This document shows, piece after piece, positions 50,331-63,931 of a stretch of DNA of 64,000 nt. This stretch comes from Pyxicephalus adspersus. Lineage: Eukaryota > Chordata > Amphibia > Anura > Pyxicephalidae. The notes under the pieces are model-generated. The model was not told the DNA's origin. It ran no database searches and saw only the letters and a program-made list of their open reading frames with translations. Each line of letters begins with the position of its first letter. The stretch's first letter is position 1. The DNA is taken from the NCBI RefSeq assembly GCF_032062135.1, contig NC_092862.1, positions 65,079,577 through 65,143,576 of the forward strand, in the 5' to 3' direction. The translations under genes and the position numbers were made by a program.

Positions 50331-53109
50331 CAAAACTGCTGACTAGAAGAGGACAACACAGGATTAGATTGGTTTTAAAATATATTTATTGTAGACACTG
50401 CATAAAAGCTAAGAGGAGTAAAGCATGTTTTGGGGAGTAGAAGAGTTTGATTTCTCTTGTACTGTAGTTTTAATTCTTTCACGTTGATTAACAATAACTG
50501 CAGAATAACAAACTGACACAATAAAAACACTTGTTTCTTACCCCAAAAGAAGTGTGTTTAGCTGTTGTGTGTTTGTTGCTTTGTGAAATGTTAGGTCGTA
50601 CAGATAACTTTTTGATTCTCAAATATCTAATGACTAAATGTCAACTGTTATTGTAGTGCACATGAATGAAACGGTTGTATTTTATCATTTCTCTTTGTTG
50701 CTTTGTGTGTCATGAGGTTTTCGGTATCAGGATTGTTTTTTGCCTGAAGATAAAACCTAGTGGTTCAGACTCTGTTTAACAATAACTTAGCCCACAAAGG
50801 ATATCACTGAAACTGTAAACCTCTTTATTAAACAAAGAAAAGGTAACTGCAAATGGTAGGGATCCCAGCACAGCTCCAAAGAGAAAGAAGGATAAAGGAT
50901 TAATGATAACATGGCCCTGACCTTAAACAGTAACTCTTTTAACACAAAAATTGTGCACTTCCTCTTCTTCAGCCCCCACATACATGTCTTTGCTTTATTC
51001 TAGTCTCAGGAGATTTGTTGATATGGTGTCACTACTGCATTGCTTTTCACCTTATTGCACAAAAGCTGTACCCAAGGACCTGCAGTGCATCTTCCAGCTT
51101 TTGCTTTATCAGTTCTAGTCATCATAGGGCAAGCTCTATGGACACAAAGTCTTGTCTCTAAAAAGATGGCCTCCTTTACACAGTAAATCGGTTAGTATAT
51201 ATTTGGGGAAAGAGAAGAGGGCCTACAGGTAATAGCCGTGACTAGTTATTTTTTTTCTATTTTTGGCCATAGTTTTCACAGTTTATATATTGTTTAGGTT
51301 ATCTAGATAAAAAAATGAATATATTCTTCTTTAAATGCTGCTGGAGCTGACATAACAGTAATGTTGACTGTTGTGCACAGTGCTCATGGAGAGAATAAAG
51401 ATAAGACAGTGCCGATCTGCAATGGATACGTCTTACTAAGAATTGGTGCCTACCTCTTTCTGCCTGTGGATATTTTTCTCCATTCTTGTATGTGTTGCTA
51501 GGCTGATCTGTGTCAATGAAATGCTAACTGCAAGTTCTTTTTACTAAAAGAACATACAGATTATTTGCAGACCATTTAACATACTGTGCTAACCATTTTC
51601 TTTTAATTGGGCGTTAATGCTTGCATGTTAGAAAGATCCCATCAAAATACCCAAACTTGCATCTACCCCTATGCAACCAACCCATCCAGCTGTTATTCTT
51701 GTTTTTAGCGATACCATTGACATTATATAATTGAAGATGTGTCAACCCTAATCATACATAATCTGTTTCTAGATGCAGCATGCTTTATTTTATGTTACTT
51801 TTCTCAGCAAATGCCCAGATTTATCTAAGTACCTGATCACAGAATAGTCTCAGCCTGTTGCCAGGGCAGCATGAAACTGACGCTAGCACTGGGAAATGAC
51901 ATTTGTAAAATGTATTTTAAATCTGACATTGCTATGACCAGTACCGTCTAAGACAATACTATCGCTATACTCATTTCATAAATAAAGCTCTTAGTGCCTG
52001 TCTTTTACTGTTCAGGGGGTGCATTTTTAGAATGTGTTGGCAGTATGGCTTTCATAAAAAGAGTATAATATGATATAAATTACATCACATAAAATATGCA
52101 TTTCAAATCTATCTACTATAGGCTGTTCTAATAAAAATCATTTTCAATGGTCTGTGTTAAAACAGTTTGAAAGATCTGCAGATCTTGCAAAAATTTGGTC
52201 CAAACCTATCCATTGTGCATTCAGGTCCAACCCCTTCCCCAGCAGCACATGCTTATTAATTCTTTACTTTTCCACTTCTCCCATCGTTTGCCAGTATCCA
52301 CAGAAATACCCGGTTCTTCTGGGTATGTAAGAGCATGTAACTTCATGTAAGCCAGGCTTTTCTTTTGCTTCTGGAAAATAAATGGAGAATTATTGGAGGG
52401 AAAGGAAGCTATCTATATTCTGTTTGGAAGCTCTACATCAGCAAAATACGAATTCACTAAGGATCCTACAGTAACAATCATCATCAAAAGACATTCTGAG
52501 CCGGTTTGTTTGCTCTAACCCTTACAGATCCCCTGCACATTTGAAATAGAAGTGTAAGATAAACAGCTGCCCATTTGATGTTGCTAGGTCTTTCAGTGAC
52601 AGCGTTCAAAGGGTAGGAAAAAAAAAGTCCACAAATATATGTGTAAACGCTTCTCCATCACCAGGATATATTAAATCAGGTGTAACTTTTTTTTTTTTTT
52701 AGTTACCCCAGGTGTATATGTGGGCATCCTTATCTTATCAGTTAATATTTGAAGACAATGATATTTATAAATTTTTTAACATCATTTAAACTACACATAT
52801 GTTCTGTTAGTTACAGATGCAAATATTGGGTATACATGGTTTTTGCATCATTATTTATGATCTAGTTCACCTTATACCTATAATATAGTTTTTGGATAGT
52901 TGAATAATATCGGGAATGCAGCAGGAGGCAATGGTACAGGCAGTTTAACACACAAAGTTCCCAGGTAGACAGGAACTAGCTAGGTTTTCATTTATTCTAT
53001 CCGATCCTGCCTGTAAATGAAATATTCTTTTAGTGGCCTGATCTCTTTTTTTGTGAACTTGTTTGTAATGACTCAGAAGAAAGTTGCTCTAGGAAATGCT
53101 AAATATATT

Positions 53110-53502
53110 TTGCAAGGTATATACACCCTTCCCCAAGCCTGTTGGCCTCAGGGACCCCTTTCTTCCCTGATGACCTGGACATATTCCATGATGACAATTC
53201 CAAAAATCATTGGTTTCAAATTGTGATAAATTGCTTCAGGGAGCATGAGACATTATTTTTATAGACCTTAACCCCATTGAGAATCTTTGGGATGTACTGG
53301 AGAAGTCTTTACATGGCAGCCCAACTCGCCCATCATCAATACCAAATCTTAGTGGAAAAATAAATGCAAATCTAGACATAAATACATTTTGTTCCATTGT
53401 AGAGGCTTACCAAAATGGTAACCATGACTGATGCATGCTGTAATAAAAGCTAAAGACGGTCCAAATAAATGTTTTGTGACTTTCATTTGGCCACACAGTA
53501 TA
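53110..53502 (+). pseudogene. Tc1/mariner transposase 3' relic
   Basis: On the + strand DLDIFHDDNSKNH is followed by WFQIVINCFREHETLF and a stop. After a frame change and apparent deletion comes DLNPIENLWDVLEKSL. These correspond to the second catalytic Asp region (Q-DN-H type) and the catalytic Glu region (PDLNPIENLW) of the DD34E transposase of Tc1-like elements. The remainder matches the usual tail (PSSI, then EAYQN) and ends in a GGCCACACAGTATA terminal-repeat-like sequence. The first Asp region and DNA-binding domain are not recognised. It is inactive. Confidence 0.85.
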
Positions 53503-56290
53503 TTAATAATATTAGCAACTATCACGCATGTAATGGGAGTAATGAAGTATAAGTGTCGTGTTGAGTTCCTTTTGCAAAGAATTAAGCATGTCGCATTTAT
53601 AATGGACTGCAGCTTATTGGTGCACTGAATTCAATGAGCATACAGTGAGTCAGGCAGAGAAGGTAATTTGGATTCTCTTTATTTTTAAACTCAGAAGCTA
53701 ATAAACTGCTTAAGGAAGACTGAAAGGTTTATCAGAACAGCTTTTATACTGCTGTGACAAATGTGTTTCATTTTATTGTCTGCACATAGCAATGGCCTGA
53801 CATAGAATGTCAATGTTCACAGGATCATTGTGGCAGTCAAGGTAATTTCCATATCACTCTATCTTGTACTATTTGTGGCAGATACAGAAAGCACAAGACT
53901 GTGCAGTGAACTCGAGCACAGGTTATACGCTGTGGCCTGGCAGTCATCATGAGCTTTACTGTAATCACTGTCATTTATGTTATGTAGACAGGCAATATTA
54001 TTCAGTTGTATATAAATAGCAGTGCTGCTTGTGTAATACAATAAATGACTTGAATAAACCTGTACTTTTAAAGCCCTCTAGAACCCCAGTCCCTGATGGT
54101 GATTGGTCCTACTTTATTGTTGGAGGCACGGTAAATGTTGCCTAGATTTTATCATATATCTGCATTAAATTTGTGTTTTTTATCTCTTTAAGCTAATATG
54201 CAGTAGCTGAAGCTTGGCTGCTTGGTTTACTTTTTTGGCACACTATAATGTAATGTGTAATCTCCTCCAGTATTATTTGGAACAAGATGTGCTTTTTAAA
54301 AATAGGTAACCAGTAGTCACTGCACTACATTGAAATAAAGGGGGTACAGATTACCTGAAATATATTGTTTATTTTATCAGTGTGCAGGACCTACATTCAT
54401 TTCTTTGGCTAATATACATCAGTCCAGGCATTTGGGGTGGACAGAATTCACTGAAGGGCACATTTGTAATTTATTTATTTATTTAACAAATGTGGTCCTG
54501 GTTATCTCCGATGACTGTACAACCAAACCTCTTATAATTGTATTAATAGGGAGAAGCTAATTGTAATTCATAAATTGCTGTGTAGAATATATGCATGATG
54601 ATCTTTGTAAATACTCCTGTGGACAATAAAAAATCCATTCAGCTACTGTCAATGAGAATAAAGAAAAAGAAGAATGCAGAAGGAAGGATGCCGCATTGTT
54701 TCAGCATCCTCTGACGACTAGCCATATGTAATGAATGGTCTCTTTATGCCACTTTGCAGAAATTTGCTACAGTGGTTGGGAAAAGAAAGTTTCCTGGCTT
54801 GCAGGATGAGGCTGTGACAAGTCACAGACCTGTGATTTAATTAGTGCCATGTTTTAGGAAATCCTTTTTTTTGCTTCAAAGATATTAATTACATGTGTCA
54901 AATCACTTAATGGTAGGAAGGAAACACTGACCAAGCAGATTCCTTAGGACAATTTCATGTAACATCATCCAGTTCAAAGCCAGGCTTTGCACAAGCAGAT
55001 CTCAGTGTCTCATAATGTTTAGCCTTTTTTTCTGTCTGTGTCCTATTGAAAATCAATCCTTTGAAGTGGTGTAATGATGTATTTTAAACTTTGGGGGAAA
55101 AACGTGGGAAGCCTATGAAACCTAAGTTTAAGGAACTTAAAGGAATGTAAAATATTAATTTAGGCTAAAAAAAGAAATATTGAAAGTATCCACACACACA
55201 GTTCATTTGACAAAGTGCTTTAAGTGGCCACAAGTCTCCTCCATGAGGACATTAAATTGTCTGTTGTTTTTTTTTTTTGTTTTGTTTTTGCCATTTTATA
55301 GTTAGACTGTGTCCGTTTTTTGTAGTATGTAGAGAAAAGGAAGGACAGAGAGAAAAGTGAGATAAATATTGCGGTCTATCGGACTGATTACATCTAGTGG
55401 CCTCTTCTTGTCATTTTGCTAATGTGTGGGTTGTGAGAGATTCACCTAGCATTGAACCCTTAGAAAGATTCTGTTGCTCTTATCAGCATTACAAAATCCC
55501 CATTCTTTCCTCCCAAAAAGGTCTGTAACATAGAGGTGGTGTTCGTATGGTCGTTTGTCTAGTTTGAACAGCTGGATGGAATGGGACAGTAAAATGTTTA
55601 CAATGTATGTCTTTGGTGGTCTAACATATTAGGGTCACCATCCTTTCCTTTTTCCTTTCTTTTCCTGTTCCCTTTCCAATTATTTGTCCTATCCCATGTT
55701 TAATATGATTGGCACTTTCTCTCTATTATGCATCTTGTGTGTACTGAATACAGATACCCAGTTTAATTATCTACAAGGATACTGTAATCGGTCTTCTATG
55801 GTGAAGGATTTTATTCAGACCTCCTTATTCACACTGAACTCCTCTTGCTGCTGTCAGAATTTCACTGTCTTTGTTAGTAAGACTATGTGACATGCATATT
55901 ATTCAACAGAGATTGCATGGGTATTCTTGCATACAAGCCTGCTAGAAGGAACAGACAGCCCTGTCTCCAGCTGCTTACACCACTGAAATGGAACATGCAT
56001 TCTTATGGCCTAAATAAAGAGAGGGAAATGTGCAGCTTGCTTACCGTGTGTTCACATGGTTTATGACATGGTAGGATGTTTTCTCCATGTTAATTGGGTA
56101 TTTATGATACCATTTAGCTTGAAGATTTGTTAGTTTACATTGTTACCTACATTGGAAAAAATGAATGTGCTTTAAGTTCAGATTTTTGACTCACTACAAA
56201 TAGTTTTGAACACGCTGGGTGACTTCCATTCCATGATAATTTTAATTACTGTTGGACATCCCACAGCTAAGCTGTTCAATTGTTCTAGTG

Positions 56291-56550
56291 CAGTGTTTCT
56301 TATCCAGGGTTCCTCCAGAAATTGCTAGGGCTTCTTTAAAAAATGAGCAGTTTGTGCCTCTCAAGTCAGTTTAACAGATATCAATTATCTTTTTGGTTAT
56401 CTGTATGAGTGACATTCTTTCAACTGGCCAGCAAGGCATTCTTCCACTGATAACCACACTAAAGTACTGTGATATAGTAATTATAGGAGAGGGGAAAGTT
56501 ATTACAAGGGTTCCCCATGTTAGAAAGGTCACAAAACACTGTTCAAGTGT
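56291..56550 (+). mobile_element. hAT-like non-autonomous element
   Basis: Starts CAGTGTTTCTTATCCAGGG, then TTCCTCCAGAAATTGCTAGG and GCAGTTTGTGCCTCTCAAG. The same terminus occurs inverted at 22982 and, more diverged, at 4014. The interior includes GTACTGTGATATAGTAATTA and GGGTTCCCCATG. The right boundary is approximate and no transposase is present. Confidence 0.6.
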
Positions 56551-56605
56551 GAACACCAAACATGGGATTTCTCTTACTTTGGGGCATTTTCTCTGTTTGT
56601 AAGAC

Positions 56606-56947
56606 ATTATTATTAATATTACACAGTATTTATATAGCGCCATCATATTACGCAGCGCTGTACAAAGTCCATAGTTGTGTCACTAACTGTCCCTCAAAGG
56701 AGCTCACAATCTAATGTCCCTACTATAGTCATATGTCAATAATGTAGTCTAAGGTCAATTTTAGGTGGAAGCCAATTAACCTAACTGCATGTTTTTGGGG
56801 TGTGGGAGGAACCGGAGTACCCGGAGGAAACCCACGCAGACACGGGGAGAACCTGCAATCTCCATGCAGATAGCGTCCTGGCTGGGATTCGAACCTAGGA
56901 CCTAGCACTGCAAAGCCTGGGATGCTAACCCCTGAGCCACCGTGTTG
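56606..56947 (-). mobile_element. V-SINE-type tRNA-derived SINE, most complete copy
   Basis: Minus-strand order: tRNA-like head with A box (GTGGCTCAGGGGTTAGCA), perfect B box (GGTTCGAATCC), V-SINE core (GTTCTCCCCGTGTCTGCG then GTTTCCTCCGGGTACTCCGG), AT-rich body, and 3' tail with CAGCGCTGCGTAATATGATG and a TAATAATAAT end. It retains the 18-base core segment lost in the 12192 copy. The first few bases of the head are mutated. Confidence 0.9.
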
Positions 56948-58017
56948 AAGGGAAGAGCATCTCCCAAATGGGGCAAAGAAGATGGAAGAAAAATGATATG
57001 TTTAAAACATTCTTACCTTAAAACAGATTAAGGAGAAATAAACTTGTTTTGCTTTAGATATACATTAGGTACAGTATACAGTAGGTGAGATGAAATAACA
57101 CTACTAGTGCTAGTCATTGGTTCTTGAGAATGCTGAACAGTCAGTGGGCCGATATTTTCTATCATATATATATATATAGTTTTCTATAATTTTGTACAGC
57201 TAAATACAGCTGGCCTTCCCCATAGGAGAGCAGGTTTTTGATGGATAATGCTGTATTGAACTGCCATCTAATGCCTCCATGTATTCAGTTATCTTTGGTG
57301 TGGTTAAAGAGGAACCATGGAACACAATGCCTTTCAGAAGATGGATTTAAGCAGCTAACTGACAGTTATAAGGATTTAACTAGACATCCAGCCAAATGCA
57401 AATACCAAGGCATTTTCATCCTTTCTTGATATACATACCATAAATAAATACTTTATGGGGATTTATTTGGCCTTATTTATGTGGTTTGGTTTCTTAAAGC
57501 TAGTGGAAATGGGCCCATTTTCATATTTGAAAAAGGTGCATTGTTTAAGGGATAATAGTTCAGCTGAGGAATCTACTTTAGCAGTGGATCCAAACACGAA
57601 GAAAGGCCTTTTGAACAAATGCAGCCCAAATGAACATGTAGATCTATTACCTTTCATTATGGGGTTAAAATTATAGTCGCCAAATGGGTAGGGTGCATTT
57701 GAGGAAATAGTATATTTCTATGATTTTACATTTAAGAAGAGTTGATATAAGCTACCATATGCATTACAGTTGGCCCTAGGTGTTCTTATGTTCTCATTTT
57801 CTTATATTCTTATTTGATGCATGACTGTCACAGCTACTGGGCATATGAAACACTTTGCGGTATAGAGCAGAAAAAAAGTACGATTGTGTCAGCCGCAGCT
57901 TGATGATTGTCATGGGATGACTGCATATAAAAAATACAGACAGATACAAGATAAAAGGCACAGATAAATCTCTACAGGAAAATTGTACCATAGTTTTATT
58001 GAGGAACAAAAAAAAAA

Positions 58018-58035
58018 ATATATATATATATATTA
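58018..58035. repeat. Short (TA)n after poly(A)
   Basis: Poly(A) of about 10 bases then TA repeats. Confidence 0.85.
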
Positions 58036-61000
58036 AAAACAAATCTTCCCGTATAAATACAATACGAAACACAGGGAAACAGTGTAGCATTTTAGCCTTT
58101 GTTCAGCTTGGTTTTTGCATCAAAAGATTATTGTAATTAATGTATTCATCTTGTTAAATATCCAGCTTCTTATTTCCAATATGCAGTTTTAATTTTTTTG
58201 GAGTTACACTCTAACTTTTTAATTGATCCCCTGCTGTTAATGAGGTTTAAGGACTAGCTGTTCAGAGCATTTTTTTCTTTCTTTTAACACATCTTTGTTC
58301 ATTATATTCTGTTCCAAAGTTGAGACACAAAAAGTGCACATGAGTAAACATTTGTTTGGTGTCCAGTATGAGGAAGATCTCCATATCCCAATTCATACTT
58401 CCCAAGAATAGATACTACATAAGAAATATTTAATGATTCAGCAGTTCTGTATTACCAACATGAAAGGCATTACTTAGAAATATAGGGAGCAATCTTTTTG
58501 TAATGATCAAAATATATAACACTTGGTTTAGATCCAATTTGTGATAATGCCCCACAAACATTTAATTTTGTAAAATAATCTGTTGCGCATGTGATCTTCT
58601 GTATCTTGAATGCAGTGGTTTGACAGTTGAGATGAAAACAATCAAAACCAACAGTTTCCGGATGCTAAGAAATTAATTGAGCAGGGTAGAAAAGTTTTGC
58701 AAACTAATTATTGTTCTTTGAAAAGGGCAGCACCATACAGATACAAAACTTTGTCACATGTGTCCCATTGTTTCAAAATGAACAGAAGTCTTTGTTTATG
58801 GGTGGCTTCATTAGGTGACCCTACAGCCTATTAGTAGACACATTGATTTCACCCGAAAAACCATAAGAATCCATTTATCACTGCCATGGCTAGGAATATA
58901 GACTTATTTAAGGAACATTAGGAACATTTACATATTTTATGCTATTAGAATGGTTTTCCAGGTTGTAGCTAACATTGAGTTCTCCATGGATAAATGAAAG
59001 GAAAGGCAATTGTTTGCAGATGATCACATAATCCCAGTACTTTGCAATAATTTTTCATATAGCTTTTTAACATGGCGATCATGTTTTGTTTTGTTTTTTT
59101 TGGGAGACACCATTAGAGTAAATGTTATCTTAGGTAACAATTGGTTGCAAACAATATGTTGTGATAACATCCATGGGAAATCAGATCACATATTGCTTAC
59201 AATCTCCATATAGGTAAAAGCGCAATAACAAACTGGCCATGACATGTTTTTGGAATATTTGTGTAAGTATGCATACATTTATCAGATTATCTCCTGAGAT
59301 GAACAGTCCGACACGTGTACAGTTGTTGCCCGACGTCATTCTTCAATCCGCTACAGTAGATCAATGAACCAGGGAATGTTTCTGTGAATGTCAATTTCAC
59401 TGCTTTATAAATAGACTCCAAAGTGTCAAAGCCAATTTTCTAGCTTCATTACAAAGTTATAAAAGTCATCCTGAAGATTATACCACTGATTTATTGATGT
59501 GGCATCATAACCAGTGAAGTTTTTCTGATGCTCAAGATCAATTTCTCACAACTAGAGAACCATTCAGTGGCCACCAATAAATCTGATGGCATAAAATACA
59601 AACAACAATATCCAGTCTGCTGCTTGATTGAAAACTGTATGCTTCTTTGTAGACAGTGCATCTTCTTTTTTAGTTCTTCTAAAAAGCCATTGAAACGTGC
59701 AAGGCTATGAAAAGCATCCCCTGTTCATTTGCAGCCATTTGGAAGGACCCATGCTAATCACTTTGATAATACAAGCACTGTATTTATCTTGGGCATAAAG
59801 CAGGTGCCTGGTGCAGAAACAAGCAGGAGGAATCAGCTTTTCTTGGTACAAGATGACAGAGACACAGCAAGACTTGCTGAAGATGACACACTCCATTTCC
59901 TCAGATGAACCTTATAAAAAAAAATTAAAAAAAAAAGTTCTTGGAAATACTTGACACAGATTTCTGATGGTCTGCTTTTGCTAAACCATGTGTCTTAATT
60001 TAATAATATATCACTTTTTTTTGTGCTTGTATGATTTTTTTTTTTCTATTCTAGTTATTCTTGGAATAAAAAGAGGGCAAATCCTGAAAAAACACAAACA
60101 TTAAACCAGCAATAAAAAGTTGAGATCTAAACCAGAAGCTTATTTTGGACCTACGGTTGACCCAAGCATTCTGCAGCAGGATCAACCATGGTCCTAAGTC
60201 AATGGGAGCAGTTGGGAACCATTTTTGTAGAAGGTTGCCTGGCATGGTTTCAGAAAGCGTCAAGTTACATTTGGCCGCATGACAAACACACTACCTACAG
60301 TGCAGTTTGCTCCTGGGCATATAGTTTGCCAGTATGATAACATACTGGTTGGCATCATTCATGGCTAGCCAAGAGTTAATTAGTATTAACAAGTTCAGAC
60401 CAATTTAAATGACATATAACAGTATTTCATACGTTTAATGAAATAGTAAAAAATATGCGTTTTGTTGTCTTCAGCATAAATTACCAGATTCTGTAAAGAA
60501 TAATATTTCCCAGGAAACCATATTTTGTCATTTCAGACAAATTCACAGTATATTCTAGTGCAGCCAAATATGTAAAGTTTACTGCCTGTTCTGTTGCAGA
60601 GCTTGAACTTTCTTCCCCTCACTTACCTCGCTGAATCCTTTTGATGCTAGATATTCAAGAATGGCTTCAGTCTCAAGAGATCCATTTAATAAAAACATGC
60701 ACACGCAAATCTGACAGCCTAGTTCAGCCATATTGTAATTGGTTTTAAAATAGCATGCAGTTTTGTGCAGATTTTTCATTTTAAGTGAATGTGGATTTGA
60801 AGTGTTTGTAGCAAAGGTAAAGTCCTTTGTAAGTTATCCAATCTCTCTGTGATTGTAACACAGTCGGGCTTTGAATCAAATTATTCATTGATTGCAATTT
60901 AAAGTAATGTACCTGCTTGTCATTTACAACTGTAATGTTGCATGAATGATTTCTCACATCTTTTATTTTCCACAAATCATCAGAGAATAGTCTTTTAAAT

Positions 61001-63931
61001 GATTTTAGGACAGCTAATATGTACAAAAATATTGCAGTGATTGGCAACCACCAGTTTGATTCACTTCCTATTGACAAAGTTGTACCCTGCTGAGCTACAC
61101 ATGATGCCATTTTTATCTGATCTGAGCTATTGTGGAACATTGATGTGACCTCTAACTTGGTGCACAGAAATTTGACTGGGTTAATATTAGCACGGTTTGA
61201 TCTGAACTAGTGTGTGAGATTGATAGTAAGGAATATTTGGCACACAGAGGTTTGACTGGGGTAAACATTTTTCTCAACAATAAATGAATTGCAATAAATG
61301 GTGTAGAAGAAATAAAAAAAAAAAAATAAAATAGGAAAAATTGGTCAAGCTATAGAAAACAAGAGTTTTTACAAAATGTGCATTTTGGTGCATTTCAACA
61401 TATTTTTCTATGCCCCTAAAAGTCCTCACCACTTTCTTTTCCCTCCACCTATTGTAGACATAAGGTTTTCAATGCTGGCAATCTAATATTATTAGGGTTT
61501 TACATGGTCACAAACGATTTTGTCCTTCGACTGGCTAAGTTCACAAATAAGAGTAAAGCTGTAGTAGCTGTAGTGCAGTGTGCAGGCACCTCTGACCCGT
61601 TAAACATGTATTCTGTTCACCATGTATTCCATACATGTGTTTGTTTTCATTTATCAACCTGATTGCTATTAGAATCGGCATTGTTTAGATTTGAAACAGC
61701 TGTAAAAATTGCAAAAGCTTAAAAAATGTAAATGTAAGCATTTTTAATCATTCGCAAGTGGCACCAATTAAAGTTAAGGCACCAGAATCGGCAAACTATC
61801 CCTTGACATTATATGTGCTAGTATAATAAACTAGGAACCTCCTTTCACTTACCAGGTTGTAAAGTTGGGCAATTATTCCCAAACACACCCATGGAAGGCT
61901 ACTTTCTATCTGTCCTAAAACATTCCAGTGTATGAACATGTCATTAGGTAAACACAGCCATCAGCTATATTCATACCACAATTAAAAGGTTAAATCTGAG
62001 TAAAGATTTAGCAAATTAAATGATAAAAAGTTTCAAAGTACAGATTCAAAATGGAGATCACTTTACCCCCTATGTTAAATCAGCACACAGTTGATTAAAT
62101 ATAACTCAGAACAAATAAATTGAGAGAACTTGTATTTCAATCCACATTACAGTATATGTTTGATAGCATTAGCAGTTCCCTGATTGTTTTATCATGTTGC
62201 CTGGAATTGCTCTTTAACATTCATTGTGTCATAAATCATTTTTCTTTCATTGTTTTCAGTTGTAAGGAGAATATTTCTCAGCAGGTTTACTCAGCATTTA
62301 TGTCTAATGCATATTTATTGACCCTTTTATTGTAGTGATATTATTCTGTCTAGCTGGATCGCTTTATATAGCAATTGATCTAAGAATGTGTCAACAGGTT
62401 TCAATTGCGGACAATTTTTATTTTCTCAGGCCGAATCTAAAGTGTGGTGGAAATGCAAGGCCTGGTAATTCTGTGCAGTACTCTGTATTGTCTGATACTA
62501 AGGCTTCATACACACATAAAATTGTCCTTGCAGGAAATGATCTTTCATGATTGTTTCTCAGTGACAGATAAACAGCATGTTGCGTATACCAATGTTTAAT
62601 CAAATTCAACTGGAATTCAAATAATCAGTATATCACTCATATGTCAGTGTTTTAGGACTCCTGACCAATTGATTACCCAGCACAGCTACTTGCATGTGCT
62701 AGTACAAAGTCCCTGTGTAATTTTATTTAAGAACTGTGCTATATCCCCAGAAACATATTAAACAAATGTTATATCCCAAAACCCTCAAGATAACAATAAC
62801 CCGTCCTAAATTGTTAACAACCGATTTCTGCTGTTTTCTCCTTTTTAATTCTCCTCTGGTTCTTCTGGATCCTATGTATAGTGCAATATAAATTGTGTTC
62901 CGTAATTGAGGCTTCTGATTGTGTGTTGTTTAATGCAGCTTTGTGATGTAATAAAAAAGGGAATATATGCAGGCATCATCAGTGGTTGTATATAGAATAC
63001 ATTTAATGTCATAGGAGCATCCTCCAAGCATAGGACATTCCAGTGGGTTCTGTTTATAAGTAAAGTAACATATGTTGTAACGTGACAATAACATATGGAC
63101 TGATTTACAGAACGTCATCATTTGATCTGAGACAAATATAAATAGGGAAAGAATTTTAATCTAAAAATAATGTCATGTTTTAAATATTTGTAGTAATGAC
63201 TGTTTTTATTTTGTCATTTTGGATGAGAAATGTGTTTCCTGTTGGGTTCAGTGAAGGAATACTATGAATAGAAAAGCTTTTATATTGATTTTTGAAAATG
63301 CATTACCATTGAAACTATGACAAAGCTAAAGAAAGGTATCTGAAACCTTTGATGAAAGCAGCCATTCTCTGAGTAATAGGCTACAAGCCAGTGACATCAT
63401 GATAGAAAAAGTTGAATAGGCTCTGTACACTGCTTCCATCAAAAGCTTCTGAGACAAGTGTTCACATTCAATACCCTGATGGTGCATTAGTGTATGGATT
63501 TAGTCAACATATATGAAAAATATTCTGATTTGGAGCAACAGTGTATGTAGATCTGCAGAAAAAAGCTGTACATTGTGATTCACTCAAATATAATGTCTGT
63601 CCTAATTTAACCTAAATTCGCATCCCATGGTATGAATCATTTTATTCCCTCTCTGGACTGATTATCTGAATTTCTAAATTAAATTTCTAGCCTTGCTGCA
63701 GGAAAAAGGTATTAGACAGATGGCTGCTGCTACTTGTACAACTAGGCTTGTTAGATCGCAGAAATCACAACTAACATTCACCCAAAAGAAAACTTGATTG
63801 GCTGGTTTGATTTTATTTTGGTAAATTAAAGGATGAAAAAGACAATGAATCATTTTATTTTTATTCATTAATGTGTGACATGCACTGTCAATTGATGTTG
63901 AATTAAATATCTGACTTTTTCTCTGTTCCAG

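Larger units (their letters stand above)
37587..63931 (+). other. SLC22A23: SLC22A23 intron 3 (26,345 bp, phase 1)
   Basis: Begins GTAAGTA and ends TTTTTCTCTGTTCCAG. Recognised contents: foldback MITE 38334-38552, poly(G) 42102-42119, LINE 3' end 43205-43692, related short repeats at 45430-45660, 49636-49860 and 50085-50330, Tc1/mariner relic 53110-53502, hAT-like element 56291-56550, V-SINE 56606-56947 and a (TA)n tract near 58018. The stretches 38600-42000, 46000-49600, 50400-53100, 53510-56280 and 57000-63931 show no gene or named element. Their longest frames (109-119 codons on the minus strand at 48687-49016 and 60781-61140) lack domains or codon structure. Confidence 0.93.

Noticed and set aside
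60781..61140. 119-codon minus-strand frame, the longest single frame in intron 3
   Set aside because: No motif, no signal of coding composition, and isolated in a 26-kb intron. An expressed intronless gene cannot be excluded but nothing supports it.
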